From Mesodorylaimus sp. YZB2_4 (Eukaryota; Nematoda; Enoplea; Dorylaimida; Dorylaimidae): DNA of 64,000 bases. The position numbers were made by a program, and so were the translations under genes. The notes beneath the pieces are model-generated. The model saw only the letters and a list, made by a program, of their open reading frames with translations, was not told where the DNA came from and ran no database searches. This document shows, in pieces, positions 10,036 through 22,800 of the stretch (positions are counted from its first letter, which is position 1; every line of letters starts with the position of its first letter). The stretch lies in assembly GCA_030248295.1 (NCBI GenBank), contig JASANH010000523.1, forward strand, positions 620,001 to 684,000, in the 5' to 3' direction.

Positions 10036-13000
10036 TTAGCCTTGTTTCTGCGCGCAAACCTTCTCTTCCTCTAATCGCTTTTTAGACTCTGGTTCTAGCA
10101 AATCCACTAGAAACCTCGTAAATAAATGCTTCTTTTCTAGCGCGAGTACCTTATAATTGAGGCTGGTCAAACCGTCCGTTTTCCATCTCTGTTTCACTTT
10201 ATACATCAGATTGTAACGACAGGCATTGATCGGATTCTCTTTGTCCTTTACGTGTTTGATCATTTTGTACCGAGAAATCTGAGCCGGATACCGCGTTATT
10301 TGATAGTTGTGTAGTTTGACCCTGAAACATAAATAATGCGTGAGCAAACACCAGCTTCACAGCACACCACAGAGCACCCGACAATGGCCCATTGTGTCCG
10401 TACACCTGTGAATTATTCATTCCCCCATACGCATCATGTCTTGTGCAAGTGCGCATGAGCGTTTAAATGCAACACACAGGAACGCACGGACCAACTGCTG
10501 CCTGATCACCAGTAAGTACATTCCTGCCAAATGTAATCTCTTACGTAATCTCCCTCTAGACTGCCTCTCTGGCCTGCCACGTATCCCCGCTGCCAGTCTA
10601 TACGATTGCAGCTTACCCCTCACTTTCCCAAACGTGTTCCCAACCCATTAATTAAAGTCTGCTTAGGCCGACTGATCCTAATCCTCTGCATGCACAAATA
10701 ATCCAACTGGCCACCCAGACTCACTCACCTCGATGCCATGTCGTCATCCTCGCCTCCCCATCCCCAATAATCATTACTGAATCCGTTCAGTGTCCGGAAC
10801 TGTTCCGTCGTTAATGCACTGATACCACCGAATATGTCGTTATAGGGAAGCCTAAACAGATGACACCCATCGTCACTGGGAAAGTTTGCAAGTCAGCTGA
10901 CGCAGTCCTTATACAAGATAAAAGGGGAACCCGACCCTGTTAGCCGCCTTTGTATTGATTAGGTACCTCTGTGCATCGCTGACTACTTATTATAAGCAAA
11001 AGATAAAGTAGACCAGAAAGTGTAAGGACCAACCAAGAGCTCCCGCCACAGAGAGAAGAGACGGAATCACAACCCTGTTCTTTCAGCAAAGTAAAATATT
11101 CACACGAAAGTAAGGCCTTTCAGGTAATGACCATGGATTTTAGGGCCAGTATCTGAACAGGTCACAAATTGAAAAGATGACCCTGTCCAAGTACTTTTTG
11201 CAGCCCCAAAAGACGCCAAACTGCACACACTTCCTTCTACGCTTCAAGGTCAAGTCGAATTGACGCGCCGCTGGCCCGCCCCTTCAATAAGGAATGCAGA
11301 CTAACCTGTACGAAAACTTGTCGATGGCGACTGACATATGACGAGGTTGCTCGGGGCACGAGTATATGTTCCGATCTATAAAGGTGTTCCGGTGAGAGAA
11401 CCCAAGGCTGACAAGCCCAGATGCAGTGAATACCGTCTTCGGGCAGCAGATCGACATCGTGGAATATGGCGCACTGCCAATCGTACAACTTCATCGCTTC
11501 TACGAACCCGACGTTCATCAATTTGGCACGATTAAATGTTTGGTTCGCTATCTGAAATCATAAAAACCATATACCTTGCGCAGCCGCATTCCGGACATGC
11601 CAAAGATCGTTTCCCAAAAAGGAAAGCACAATCCCAAATCCACCCACATTTCTCACCTGCTCAACCGCAAAAATTGTAAAATCTAGCTGCTGTTTCCTCA
11701 ACAACGAAAGCATGTTATGAAGAAACCCTCGTAAATGAGTATCCCGGTCTCGGTACGGAATGATAATGGCAACCTTGTGCCTGGATATACATTCTTTTGG
11801 CTTCCCATGCCCGCCGGGTTCAAGATCAGGATACAATTTCTCCAACTCCTCGTACGACGGATAGTCGAACCAGACCCGAATTGGACCAACTGAAAATGAA
11901 AACAAAATTCAACAAAACCTTTCCGAATTCACTTCTAGTCACGATGGGCAAATGACAGTCACCACAGAGCTAGTCCGCATATCTCGGAACGGGTGTAGGC
12001 TAGTATCGCCGTTCGCGTTACCGCCGTTTCTGTTACTGCCGAATCCCATCACCGCCAGCTTCCTTTACCACCTTTTTTATTACCGCCGGCCTAGTTGCTG
12101 CTATCCTCTGTCTACTCTGTGACCTTCTGGCTTTTGTCTTCTGGACATATATGTATACATCGCTGTATCGAAAATAGTTGCCGCGGGAAGCTTTGGACAA
12201 ATCTTCAGAAAGGCGACCCTATTCCTCGACGTAACCACGAACACCCGCCGGATCCAGACCGAGCTCTAGTCCAGAATAAGATCGCCGATATGAGAAAAAG
12301 AGCTGAAGAAGAGCTTGTCCCATTGCCAATCCACTCGCAAATATAGGTACAGAACAGCTCATTTCATTCAAGGAGTGTCGTACAATTTAGCGAGTCCAAT
12401 CGGGTTTTGACTGGCTGGTGCCCTAAAGAAGTAGGTACAGCTGCGACAAATGCACTGGCGATTCCATCGTCCGCCGCAAGAACAGGGCCCTCAAGCACAG
12501 TGATCTCGATCGTGATAATCTTATTCTCCTGTACTCCTGCGCCAGTCTCCCTGTCTGTCTGCTTTTGTTCTGATGACGTAAGGGTTCAGAAAATTTGTTC
12601 ACTGTTCAGTAACTATGAAGAAAAACGGCAGTAATAATAAAGGGCAGTCACAGAGACGGCGATAACAGAGCCTGGCTGTAAGAAAAACGGCGGTAACAGC
12701 GACCAGCGGTAATGGAGCGGCGGTAACACAAACGGCAGTAACAGCCGCGGCGATACAAGGCACATCCCCTCGGGACTGCCTTCTAAGATCCGCAGACTTC
12801 TGGTAGCGGTGCAGGTGCAATATCCCCTGGTAAAGCAACTACATCATTTATCTGTCGCCTACTGTAGCAATTCTCAAATTCCATCTCATTCTTTTTCTCG
12901 GGGAAACTAACCTTTCTCCTGCTCCTCTCGCTCCCTCTACCCCAAGCAATAGGCCTTTCCACTTCCTCTCACCACATTCCTCCCTGCACTGCTACTCTGC

Positions 13001-14101
13001 ATGCGCTGGTGATGAGCACTCAAAGAAAGAAGGTTACGCTCTTAAGACACGTTCTGACGGCCTCTGAGGCCTCAGGCAGGGGTAAACAGGCTGACAGTAG
13101 TACAGCCTATGCCACACCGTCCGTTATGGAGAGGCAGGCCCAGCAGAAGGTAGTCCGCCTAATCGATGTAGCCAGACCATTGGTAGCCACGTCCTTTATT
13201 TGTTGGACCCACCAGCTTTCTCTTGTGCAGGTTCGACCGAACCAGGGCCGAAATCAGCATTAGTCAGGCTAGATAAGACACATTTTGATAAAGCTCCACA
13301 TCTTGTCCGATTGCAGTGAAGTCCAAGAGCCGCTCAATAAATTAGGATGTACACTCGAAGCCAAAACGTCAAAACTTGACATTTCGATCGTCACACATGG
13401 CGGAGATCGTGGTATCCTACTGTAGTTATTATCAATGTCTTCACCAGTGCTATTCGCACTGCCATTGTGAAATGATGCAAGGCACGTAGGTTAGTCCTGC
13501 CTGGGTCAGTTCGGTCGAAGCTGGGGTAACCCTCTACTAGGTCCCTCCAGTTATCAGTCGATAACACCATCACTGATACCCTGACCGACTTACCTAAGAC
13601 TGGTGGCAGCAACGGGCACAATGGCAACGATCCATTCGCATTCGAACTCGTAGAATTTGACTCATTCAAAGGGGTGGACTCGTCTGAAACAGCTGTCACC
13701 ATCTCTGCCGTCGTCGAGTTGGCACTGGCGAAGCTGGTGATGGGCGTTGTTGCCACGGCAGTCGAATTCACGATCAGCTGATCGATACTTTGAGTGACCG
13801 CCGGGCCGCCCCTTTGACCAGTGCTCTTCGCATCGTTCCAAATATAAATTTGGGCGATATTATAATCGAATATTCGAATATTATAAATGGATGCACCGAA
13901 TAAATACTGCACCACTAGAAGAGCCACCAAAAAGATGGCGATCATTTTGAATTTGTTCGATCGGCACCAGGAAGCCGCAACGGTCACGCTCATTGCATCG
14001 CTGTTGTTGGTCATGACCAGGATGAGAGGCTTCGAATAACTCAGGCCTCCGTGATCAGGACTGCAATCACCGCTCACAGAGCCCACCCGGTAATGCCGCA
14101 T
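10036..14101 (-). CDS. beta-1,4-galactosyltransferase family, probable beta-1,4-GalNAc-transferase
   Basis: Six exons: 13594-14101, 11657-11889, 11434-11551, 11306-11375, 10729-10851 and 10036-10321, all with GT..AG ends. It is a type II Golgi protein: a short N-terminal cytoplasmic part, an anchor helix (MIAIFLVALLVVQYLFGASI), and a Ser/Thr/Asn-rich stem in exon 1. The catalytic domain shows VAIIIPYRDRDTHLRGFLHN, FNRAKLMNVGF, the metal-binding DVD in AIFHDVDLLPEDDRNIYSC, and the acceptor-site motif WGWGGEDDDM. The residue equivalent to Tyr289 of bovine B4GALT1 falls in PYNDIFGGISAL and is Ile. In characterised invertebrate enzymes (Drosophila beta4GalNAcTA, C. elegans BRE-4) Ile here favours UDP-GalNAc over UDP-Gal. 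I therefore infer LacdiNAc synthesis on N-glycans or glycolipids. Family firm; donor inferred. Intron 1 (1.7 kb) carries a repeat element. Confidence 0.93.
12003..12756. mobile_element. MITE-like element with GTTACCGCCG repeat clusters at both ends, in intron 1 of the B4GALT-like gene
   Basis: The left end reads GTATCGCCG (12003-12011), followed by several copies of GTTAC(C/T)GCCG over ~90 bp. The right end carries the same arrangement inverted (CGGCGATAC at 12748-12756, preceded by CGGNGGTAACA-like copies from about 12625). Inverted ends with subterminal repeat arrays and no transposase gene are typical of non-autonomous DNA transposons. No clear target duplication is visible, so the outer limits are approximate. 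Confidence 0.55.
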
Positions 14102-14617
14102 CGTACGCCAATCCAGGCGGCTTCTACTTTCACAAAATTACCCTGAAATTCACAAAATATTTTTCCATGTTCTGATGGGTTCTACATTACACCAACACGT
14201 TGCCATCACCCTTTGCAGGGCCTATTCATTTGCCTCACACATACAAAACACCAAAAACAGGTCACTTTCCACCATCGCGCCTCCAATAAGTCATTTCCTT
14301 TTATGGAAATCCCATCCAATATTCATAAATTCCTCACAATATTCACACCAGAACCAGCCCGTTCTAACTGCCATGCACTGAACTATTTCGTCGAAATCTC
14401 ACACCGCCTTCCAACCAAACCAGTCCGGCCTACCTCCCACATGACGCCACTTACGTCAACACCCAATCGCTATCAACGGCGCTGACGTCGCATACAAGAG
14501 AAAAAAGTAAGAAGACCGCCTTCGCCAGACCGCTTTCACTTCGCCTATCGCCGCTAGTGCGCGCATATTTCAGTCGCCAGGCACAAAATCCATTTCATTT
14601 CCATCCCAACAAAAAGC

Positions 14618-14818
14618 ATGCACCAAGGAATATCGACGTATTCATTACGATTCCTTTCATCAAAGAACGACAAGGGGCGCTTATTTAAATTTATTCCCAT
14701 TCTATTATCACTCATTTTCATACTCGCGGCGGTTGCACTTCTCATCTACAGGAAATGGCGCGAGAGAAAAAAAAATCGCTTACGGGTCGAAAACCTTAAC
14801 ACACGAAGATACAAATGA
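14618..14818 (+). CDS. possible small single-pass membrane protein, 66 aa
   Basis: The open frame starts at ATG 14618. It encodes a short N-terminus, one strong hydrophobic helix (FIPILLSLIFILAAVALLIY) and a very basic tail (RKWRERKKNRLR and on). The composition is that of a real small membrane protein, but I recognise no family. It lies between the divergent B4GALT-like start and the UQCRFS1 stop. It may be a complete small gene, a terminal exon, or chance. Confidence 0.3.
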   Translation: MHQGISTYSLRFLSSKNDKGRLFKFIPILLSLIFILAAVALLIYRKWRERKKNRLRVENLNTRRYK

Positions 14819-14916
14819 AGCCTGCCAACACTTGTGCCTAATGTAACTGACGAGTCTAATTGGAACACAAATCTTCAAAGAGACGCACTAAACATGTCTC
14901 GATGTCGCAGATGCAC

Positions 14917-16119
14917 CTAGCTCTCTTTACCAATCACCAACGAGTTGTCGTCAGGGAAAAAGTACGGTGGTAGTTCCAGGTTCAGTGGTGCTGGTCCTTG
15001 TCGCACGCGACCTGATCCATCGTAATGCGAGCCGTGGCACGGGCAGTAGTAACCACCGAAATTGCCTTTGCCAGCTAAAACGAGAGCAAATTGAGAAGCG
15101 GAGGACAGACATTAGCAGGCGCCAACAAGGATGACCATCCAGTCGATGCGGGGAGCACTATGCGCCACAGTGCGTGATCGAAGAACAGAGATCAGTGCAA
15201 TTACTGATGATCCATCTCACAAAAGAACAAGGTATAGACGAACGCAGAGACCATATGAGGCACCGAGAAAACGATGTTTCGTCCGCCTCAGCCCAAATGG
15301 CGCTGTGAAGCTTACCGATCGGGACGCAACCCAAATGCGTGCAGGTAGCTACGACGATCAGCCATTCCGGACGTTTCACGCGAGAGTCATCGGGCTGCGG
15401 ATCTCGCAGCTGTTTCAAATCAACGGCCCGTTCGCGATTGATTTCTTCCTGCGTACGATGCTTGACGAACACCGGTTTGCCTTGCCACAAAACAGTGGAG
15501 CTTTTCCCTAAAAAATGAGTCAGATCGTCATTTTAGCCAAGCAAAAACTGAATAGTACCTTCCGGAATTTGGGCCAAATTGACAGACGTCGTTTCCATAG
15601 CATACATTGAAGCCGGCGGGCCTTTGTAGATAGCCGCAGTCTGAGCGACTTTCTTGGCGCAGTACAAGGCGATAACGCCACCTACAGCATAAGATGAATA
15701 GGTGCTAACTTTTCGCCCAGCTTCGCTAGCTTCAGTCGGTTTCGTTGGATCTTTTGTCGAATCACGACGATAGTGATCAAAACTAGGAAACTCCTTGATC
15801 ACATCCGTGTGGGCCAGACGTGCAGCAACGCTGAAAAGAACGACAAGCAAATTGTACTTTATTCCCGCAGCATACACAACCTTTTTTTCCTCCAAGTGCC
15901 TTCACTAAAAGCAGATTCGTACGCGACATTATTCAATAAGACCCAAACCCTGCCAAAGTCAAACCAAACAATTAAAAATCAATCAACAAATCTAAAAAGT
16001 TGTGTTTCATGTCCCCTTTTTGAAATCCTATCAAGTTTGTCCATATGTAATCATTCTTACCGAATCGTCTTAGCCAATCCGTTCCCGCCGACTATTCCCG
16101 TCCGCAAACACACGGCCAT
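14917..16119 (-). CDS. UQCRFS1: cytochrome b-c1 complex Rieske iron-sulfur protein
   Basis: Four exons: 16061-16119, 15559-15830, 15316-15507 and 14917-15074. The protein carries the 2Fe-2S cluster of respiratory complex III and passes electrons from ubiquinol to cytochrome c1 in the inner mitochondrial membrane. A basic leader ([20 protein letters not shown]) fits a mitochondrial presequence. The short family N-domain follows ([20 protein letters not shown]), then a single membrane helix ([20 protein letters not shown]). The Rieske fold has both cluster motifs: CTHLGCVPI and [13 protein letters not shown], which give two Cys and two His ligands plus the disulfide pair. The end reads [18 protein letters not shown]. 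Length (~225 aa) is slightly shorter than the vertebrate precursor. An essential housekeeping gene. Confidence 0.96.
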
Positions 16120-16834
16120 TTTCGATTTCACTAACGATCGAAACTGTAAAATAGATCGAATGGGCTACCTGTCGATAGATATCTACTCAAAATTGTTTCT
16201 TTTCTTTTGGTGACCTACTGTATCGGATGCATCGGGCGAGGCCTATCGCGCACACTCGCTGCATTTATTGTCATAAGCAGTGAAATATGTAAAAGCGGTA
16301 AATTCAAACAGCAGACACCATTCACGATCCAACAGGCCCGATGACTCGAGTGCAGTCGAGAGACAAGCAGGTATACTGTTCAGTAAACGTTTATAATTCA
16401 TAAAAACAAGGCATGAAACTGCCGTCTGCTGATGGACGGCACGACACACAGCACGTACATAATCAGAGTAGGAGACTATAGAGAATCTAATAAATACGAC
16501 ACTATCGCTTATCAGACTCTCGCAATCCAAGCATTCGTTACGAAGGGAATATGGACAAAGTTAAGTAGCCACCAAAACGACCGAACACTTGGTTCCCTAG
16601 AATGACGACAGTCTAGAACTACAGTCAAACATCCACCCATTAGAGCCCCCGATAGTACACAGAGAAACCTCGTCACACAAATACAAAAGTAACCAGGCAT
16701 ATTGTAATCCTGTAAAATATTAGCCGCTTCGTGTAACAGCACGAAAGGGTCATTGCCAACGTGCCCTCGCGCGGACCAGACACGCCAAGAATATGGACGC
16801 ATCCCTGAGCGGCTTACACTCTCCACCACGACTA
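16120..16834. other. intergenic region, 715 bp
   Basis: It holds the UQCRFS1 promoter side and the 3' flank of SIN3, both on the minus strand. No coding exon or RNA gene is recognised. Confidence 0.4.
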
Positions 16835-19800
16835 CTATCTCGAAGCAGTGGGAGTCGACGAAGCGGTTGGAGCCGTCGTACCAACAATGGCGGACGTGGA
16901 CGCGACTGACGGCTGACTGAGACCGAATGTGGCCGGGTTCTGCGACTTGTCCACTAAATACTTGTTGATGCAGCACGTGGGCGGCCGCACCGCACACGTC
17001 TCCGATATCCGTTGCATCCACACAGACGCCAGCTGCATGTTCTCTGCCCGCCCCATGAACCAGTCATCCGTAATCCTAGCTTGATCCATGCTCACATTGG
17101 CCAACATCCAGCGCCCGTGCAGACTGGCGAATCGTAAATTGCGCGACTCCGTAAGTCGCAGTCGACTCTACAACAATGCACAGTTACTAGTCAGTACGCT
17201 CGACAAAGGCCCGACCACTTACATTCCTCGCCCGTTCGATGCACCCAGATCGATAAAAGTAGTCCTCCGATCCAGCCACGTATCGAAACTTGCTCTCGTA
17301 TCGAAATCTGCTCTCGCTGTTGCGCCGAACTTGCAAATTTTCACTCAACCGAACGCCTTTCAACGCACGCGCGTATTCCGAATCGTTCGACGCACCCGCC
17401 CCCGATGTCGACGGTTGTTCCGCATCAACAGATTCTTCGTTAGCCATACTATCGCTACTGTCGATTGTCGCATGACGACCCGCTGGCTTTTGAGCGACAG
17501 CGATGCAAGTTCTCTTCACCCGACGCACATTTCTGCAAATAAAATTTATTTCCTACAATTGGCTCAGAGTGCAGTTGCCAGCAGTACCTACCTGTTTAAG
17601 AATACTGGTTTAGCGGCCAGCGCTTCGAGAAACTGTTCAGGAATGAGTTCCGTGTTCAGGCCATTTTGAAATGAGCCGACGTAATCCTGAACGTAAGACG
17701 TCCAGCGATTCGCCTTCTCCATAGTCTCTGGCGACTCGTCTGAATCAGAATCCGTGTTTAGCAATTCAAATGTTATTCGGCACTCGTCGTGGAACTAAAA
17801 CGGAAGTAGGGCCGATCAATATACACTCGTGGTAACCACGAGGCTGACTTACAAAGTAAGATTTGAAGCAATTTTGATCCAGCATCAACTGCTCAGCTTC
17901 TCGCTGGTACGCCTCCTCGTTGTCTCGTCTGTTCACCGAATCGTAGGCAAGACCCCCAGCCCCGCCGGCCGCATTCCATTTCTCGTACAGGGTGCTCGAT
18001 TTGACACACAGCTCTTCGTTCACCATCGATTGAAGCTATAAACGAGACTCCATTTGACGCACTGTAGCCATCCACTGCACAACGCTTACCTGCTTCACCA
18101 TTGTTTGAATCATTCGATCCATCGTGAAAGCCAGATAGGCGTGAATGGTAAACATATCCCTCAAGCTATCCTCATATTGAATATTGTCAATCTGACCATC
18201 CAACACGTTCTTTATCAACTGCAACAATGTCGGGTAATATTCGCTAGGAGAGCAGGGTGCTAAAACAAGACGGCAATGAGAGAAATCCGCCACTTGCCCA
18301 AACACTGACTCGACGTCTTACCCCTTGGTCGACAACGCAGTGCTTCCGCCGCACTGACGTCTTCATTGTCGTTGACTATAGATCTCTGTTCATTGACCAA
18401 CTGCGTAGCGTGAACACGCAATTTCGCCAGACGCTCGCACAGTAACTGATGAAGACGCAAGAAAACGTACCACGGATTCGGAAAGAACATCAAAGAATAA
18501 CCGCAGCTGGACTAAAACGAAACGGACTCTCTTCTCTCCAAGTACACTACGCAAGTCGTACACCTCATTACCTTGCCATGCCTTTCAATGCGTCGGGTAA
18601 AAGATCTCGCTGAAACTCCATTTAATGCTTGGGCCGCTGGAGCGATGGTCGACGGAGTATCCGTCTCCAATTTCACACTGGCCTTTGCTTTTGATCCTGC
18701 ACCGTTACCGCGTCTCAGTTCGCGAGTCTGTTGTGCGGCTGATTCGTTTTCGCCCTCATTCGACCCTCGCTCGTCAGTATCATCTAAATACCAAATATTC
18801 AGAAGGAAAACATGCCAGTCTCGTCCAAAACATACCATCCCCACCATCCTCATCGTCCGATAACTCCACAGCGTCCAATCCAAACAGATCAGGCAGAACC
18901 ACTTTCAAGATTTTCTTGATCCTCGATTTCTCTTCTTTTTGCATGCCTACAAAAAAGTGCATAAAGCACGTGGTCATGGAAGCTACACACAGTTTGCACT
19001 TACTCTGTCGTTTCACGTGATGTATCAACAGATCACTAACGTCGTAGAAGGCTGCCCTTTCCTCCGGATACACAATTTCCATGTGTGGGCCGCTTGGCAC
19101 TGGCGCCACGCCTTCTTCCAGCATCTCGTGCCGCTAAAACACAAAACACTGCCCTGCCAAAACATTCGCAAAACACCCCACGTTCGTGCTCATACCTCAT
19201 CATAGAGGGTTTCAATCTGATTGACCAAAGCCTTCGAGCGAATGGTTTTGAGATCGTTTTGCTTGAAGTTCAAACCTTGATGATCCAGTGACTTCCAGTA
19301 ATACTTCTCATTTTGCTCCCGCCAAATTCGGTTAAAACCTTTTTGCGCTTCTCGCCATTCCTCGTCCTTAGCTTTCATTCTAAACATCGAACAGCAATCT
19401 TACTAACAACGAAACCTCGTCCACACTCTTCAGGCCATACCGTTTCAACACCAGGGGCACAGCGACCAACGGGTTCCTTTTCAAACCATCGATGATGTCC
19501 CCCGACTTATCACCGTAAATTCTATAAATAAGGAATCCAGTCGACTGTTCATGTCGAAAACTCTGAATCCGCTTACCTGCGCACAGCCCGCTGATGCAAC
19601 ACCTGCGAAGTGCCGCCCAGAGAATTGTCCAGCCGGAATCGCTTAGCCTCATCTTGAGGCATACGTGCTATCTGCGCTTGAACCGATTCTAGAACTTGTA
19701 TCGTGCTCTTGTTAGTTTCGATAACGATGTCCAGCTGAAAGAAGAAACCCCATAAAGCTGTTTCTGAACTACCATACTGAGTCTGCTCACTTCAAAACGT

Positions 19801-22800
19801 TCATCTTCAGTACGATAGACGAATTCCTCATATTGCGTCTTCTTCGACGAAACAAAACTGTCCTCCGATTGCCACGAAGGAAACGATACCCAAGTGTCGT
19901 TCAAAACCTGAAATATATGTACAGTATACATATAAGAGCCCCAATCGATGCTTCCATCCATGTCTTCTTACTTCGTCACATAATGGGGTCCTCCCGCTAC
20001 ACTTGGGCTGCACGTACGACTTTGGCAAAGCGCGATAACTGACGCCAAAACGTTTGCAAGATGCGTAGTCTAAAAGAGAGGTAAGTGCGGAGCTAACGAA
20101 TCAAAAAAACGGACACTTTCACTCACCAATTTCCAAAGCCAAATCCGAGCTGATACGTTCCTGAGCAGCAGCTCTCGGTGGTATACTATCCACAAAACCA
20201 GTCAATCTATTACAACCCAGAAAATCGCGCAGCCATTTCAACAATTCAGGGAATTTCCTGCAAAGACAAATTATCAAGCTCACGGCACTGATTCCAACCC
20301 GGGAAACGATGATCAGCGTTACCCAACGGAGGAAGTCCCCTGGCTCGAGAATTTCTGTTTTGTTTTTTATATTGCTCGACACCCGCTCACCCTACCAAAT
20401 CAACGATCGCGGAAGATTTCTTCACAGTAATTTTCCATAATTTCTTGCAGAACATCAGTCATCAAAATTTCCCATTTTCAATAAACTGATAGAAATGTGG
20501 ACGAGTTGACTCATCACACTCCGAGAGGAAAAACCTAGCAAAAGGCACTGGGCTTCTGGGACCTAGTAGAGGTTATACAGCATGAGCCTGTTCAAGCCAA
20601 GAGGTCTGGACAGGAGGGTCCTAGGAGCGGAATCATGAATAAAAAAAGGACAGACCAGCATCCGAAACCTACGCTCGCCCGGGGGGGGGGGGGGGGTCTA
20701 AAATTTTTTGGGGCCGTAAAGGGGGGGGGGGGGGGGTCCAGGAAACAAAAACACAGATTTTTTACCAATGCGTTATAAAATTGTTTCATTAATAATGTTC
20801 ACACACGGCGCGTTAGATGATTTTTCCAAACCCAAGGCAAAAATTGAAATTTTTTTAATTTCCCAGTTTGAAACCTCGAAATGCAACCGTCAAGTTTTCC
20901 CCGTCAGATTATTTTTCCCCTGATTTTTACATGTTTTCTAGACAAAAATCAAAATTATTCTCTGAATTTTCACGACTTTAACCCTGCAATGCAATTTTTT
21001 TCGTTTTTGCTGATTTTGGCCTAAAGATTCACATTTTACCTGATTTTCGCACAGTTTTCAAACTGTTTTTAAGGTTTTTAAACCGGAACTAACCCTGCTC
21101 AGCCTGAGCCCTGTGATCGTACTGCATTTCGTTGCTTGCACACACGGTTTGGAGGCAGCAATATTCATTAGACAGACAAGGTCTCCCGTTGGTTGCAGCA
21201 TCCTCTTTTTTTAGCAGGGGCACAAGTTTTAAGTCTGGCAGTCTGGCAGGCACTGGATTTCAGTCCTCTGTGATAATGCTGTTACAGCTCCTTGAATATC
21301 GGTTACTCCGTGCAAGCAAAACTCAATTAGAGGCGTTTCGCGCAAACCTCTCACTGCGCTAGCTAAGTTTACCTCCCGACTGTCATAAGGTTCTTGCACC
21401 TGAGCATCAGTGGGCGCGGCAAATTTGAAAATATTCGATTATCAGCGAGCTGACTACTATAAAGTTACCGAGCAGCCTCTGTTCGCTGATTTTTCTTTAC
21501 TTTCAGAGTGTGATTTGTACTTTATAGCTTGACCCTGTATACTTGCACCCTTGGTCCTGACCCTGCCGCGCCAAAAGTCGCGGCTGGGTCAGGATTGCGG
21601 TGGGGCTAACCAACTTTTGGCTCATCGAGGATGGGCGGGATTTCTTTAGCTTTCCCCTAGGGGAAATTTTTGGCTTGTCTAGAGGGGGGGGGGGGGGTCA
21701 GACCCGGTTTTCAAAATTTTAACATTACAAAATTGACAATTTGTCTAGCGTAGAGGGGGGGGGGGGTCACGGGGGCTACACCCCAGCTTCGGATGCTGGG
21801 ACAGACTTCCTTTTTTACCCTTATCCCTGTTCTTTACCCTGAGTAAAGCTGACGCTGATAGAACAGGCTTCACTTACCCCAAGAACGGTTGCACCAACTG
21901 AATGATCTCGCTTTTAGAAACCAGCTCTTGATTGTAAAGAACCAAACAACGAAGAAAATTTTCGTACACCTCGTCTTCCTTCAGCGCTTTTCGAACCTAA
22001 AGTGAAAGAGCGCAGCTTCAGCATCCAGGTATATCCCCGGGGCAATGCAACAGACCGTGACTCACCTTATCAAAAAACTGGTATTCGTTCAGTGTGCCAA
22101 AACGAGCCGCTTCACTTGCGCTAATATCGTACATAAACGAGAAGTTGGTTCGAGACTTCTGAAAAGTCAGACATGCAAATTTTTTCGCCTATTGTTACAA
22201 TCAGCACGAACTTACTTTACTCGGAGTACCAATAGTAGGAGACGGGCTACGGCTATGTCTTTTGAGACCTTCGCTCACCGAGATTTGATTTCTAGGTGGC
22301 GTGACGGGCGGGATAGCAGACGTCGCTGGTGGAAGAATCTGGCCTTTAGAATGCACAGCCGGTGGCGGTGATACCAATCGAGCCGCCGGCGTTGCGCTTG
22401 GCCGCGCCGAGGACGAAGCTGCCATGGGCGAAATATGAACCGGAACAGTCGACGACGGTAGCACCGTTTGGCCTCCTGTCGTCGAAGGCGTTGGAGCTGG
22501 AATAGCTGGCGCCGCGATCGTTGAAGGCTGCTGCGATGGTTGGATATGCTGCTGCTGCGGTTGCAACTGCTGCACGTGCATTTGCGAAGTCGCTGCCGAT
22601 GCGTCGGGCAGAAACTGGCCGAACTCTCGCAAAAGGTCTTCCTCGTGTGCGAACAAACGCGCCACCATTCCGTATACTTCCGCCTCGGTCAAAGGACGCT
22701 GACCAGCGGGCCACACCACGCCCTACAAAAACACGTTCAGGGTCACCAAACAAATATTCACCCTATTTTAGAACCTAGTGTTGCAGAACAAGGCACAATA

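Noticed and set aside
22346..22778. Long alternative frames over the SIN3 Pro/Ala/Gln-rich exon
   Set aside because: GC-rich low-complexity coding sequence of SIN3 opens several frames; only the one continuing the PAH domains is supported.
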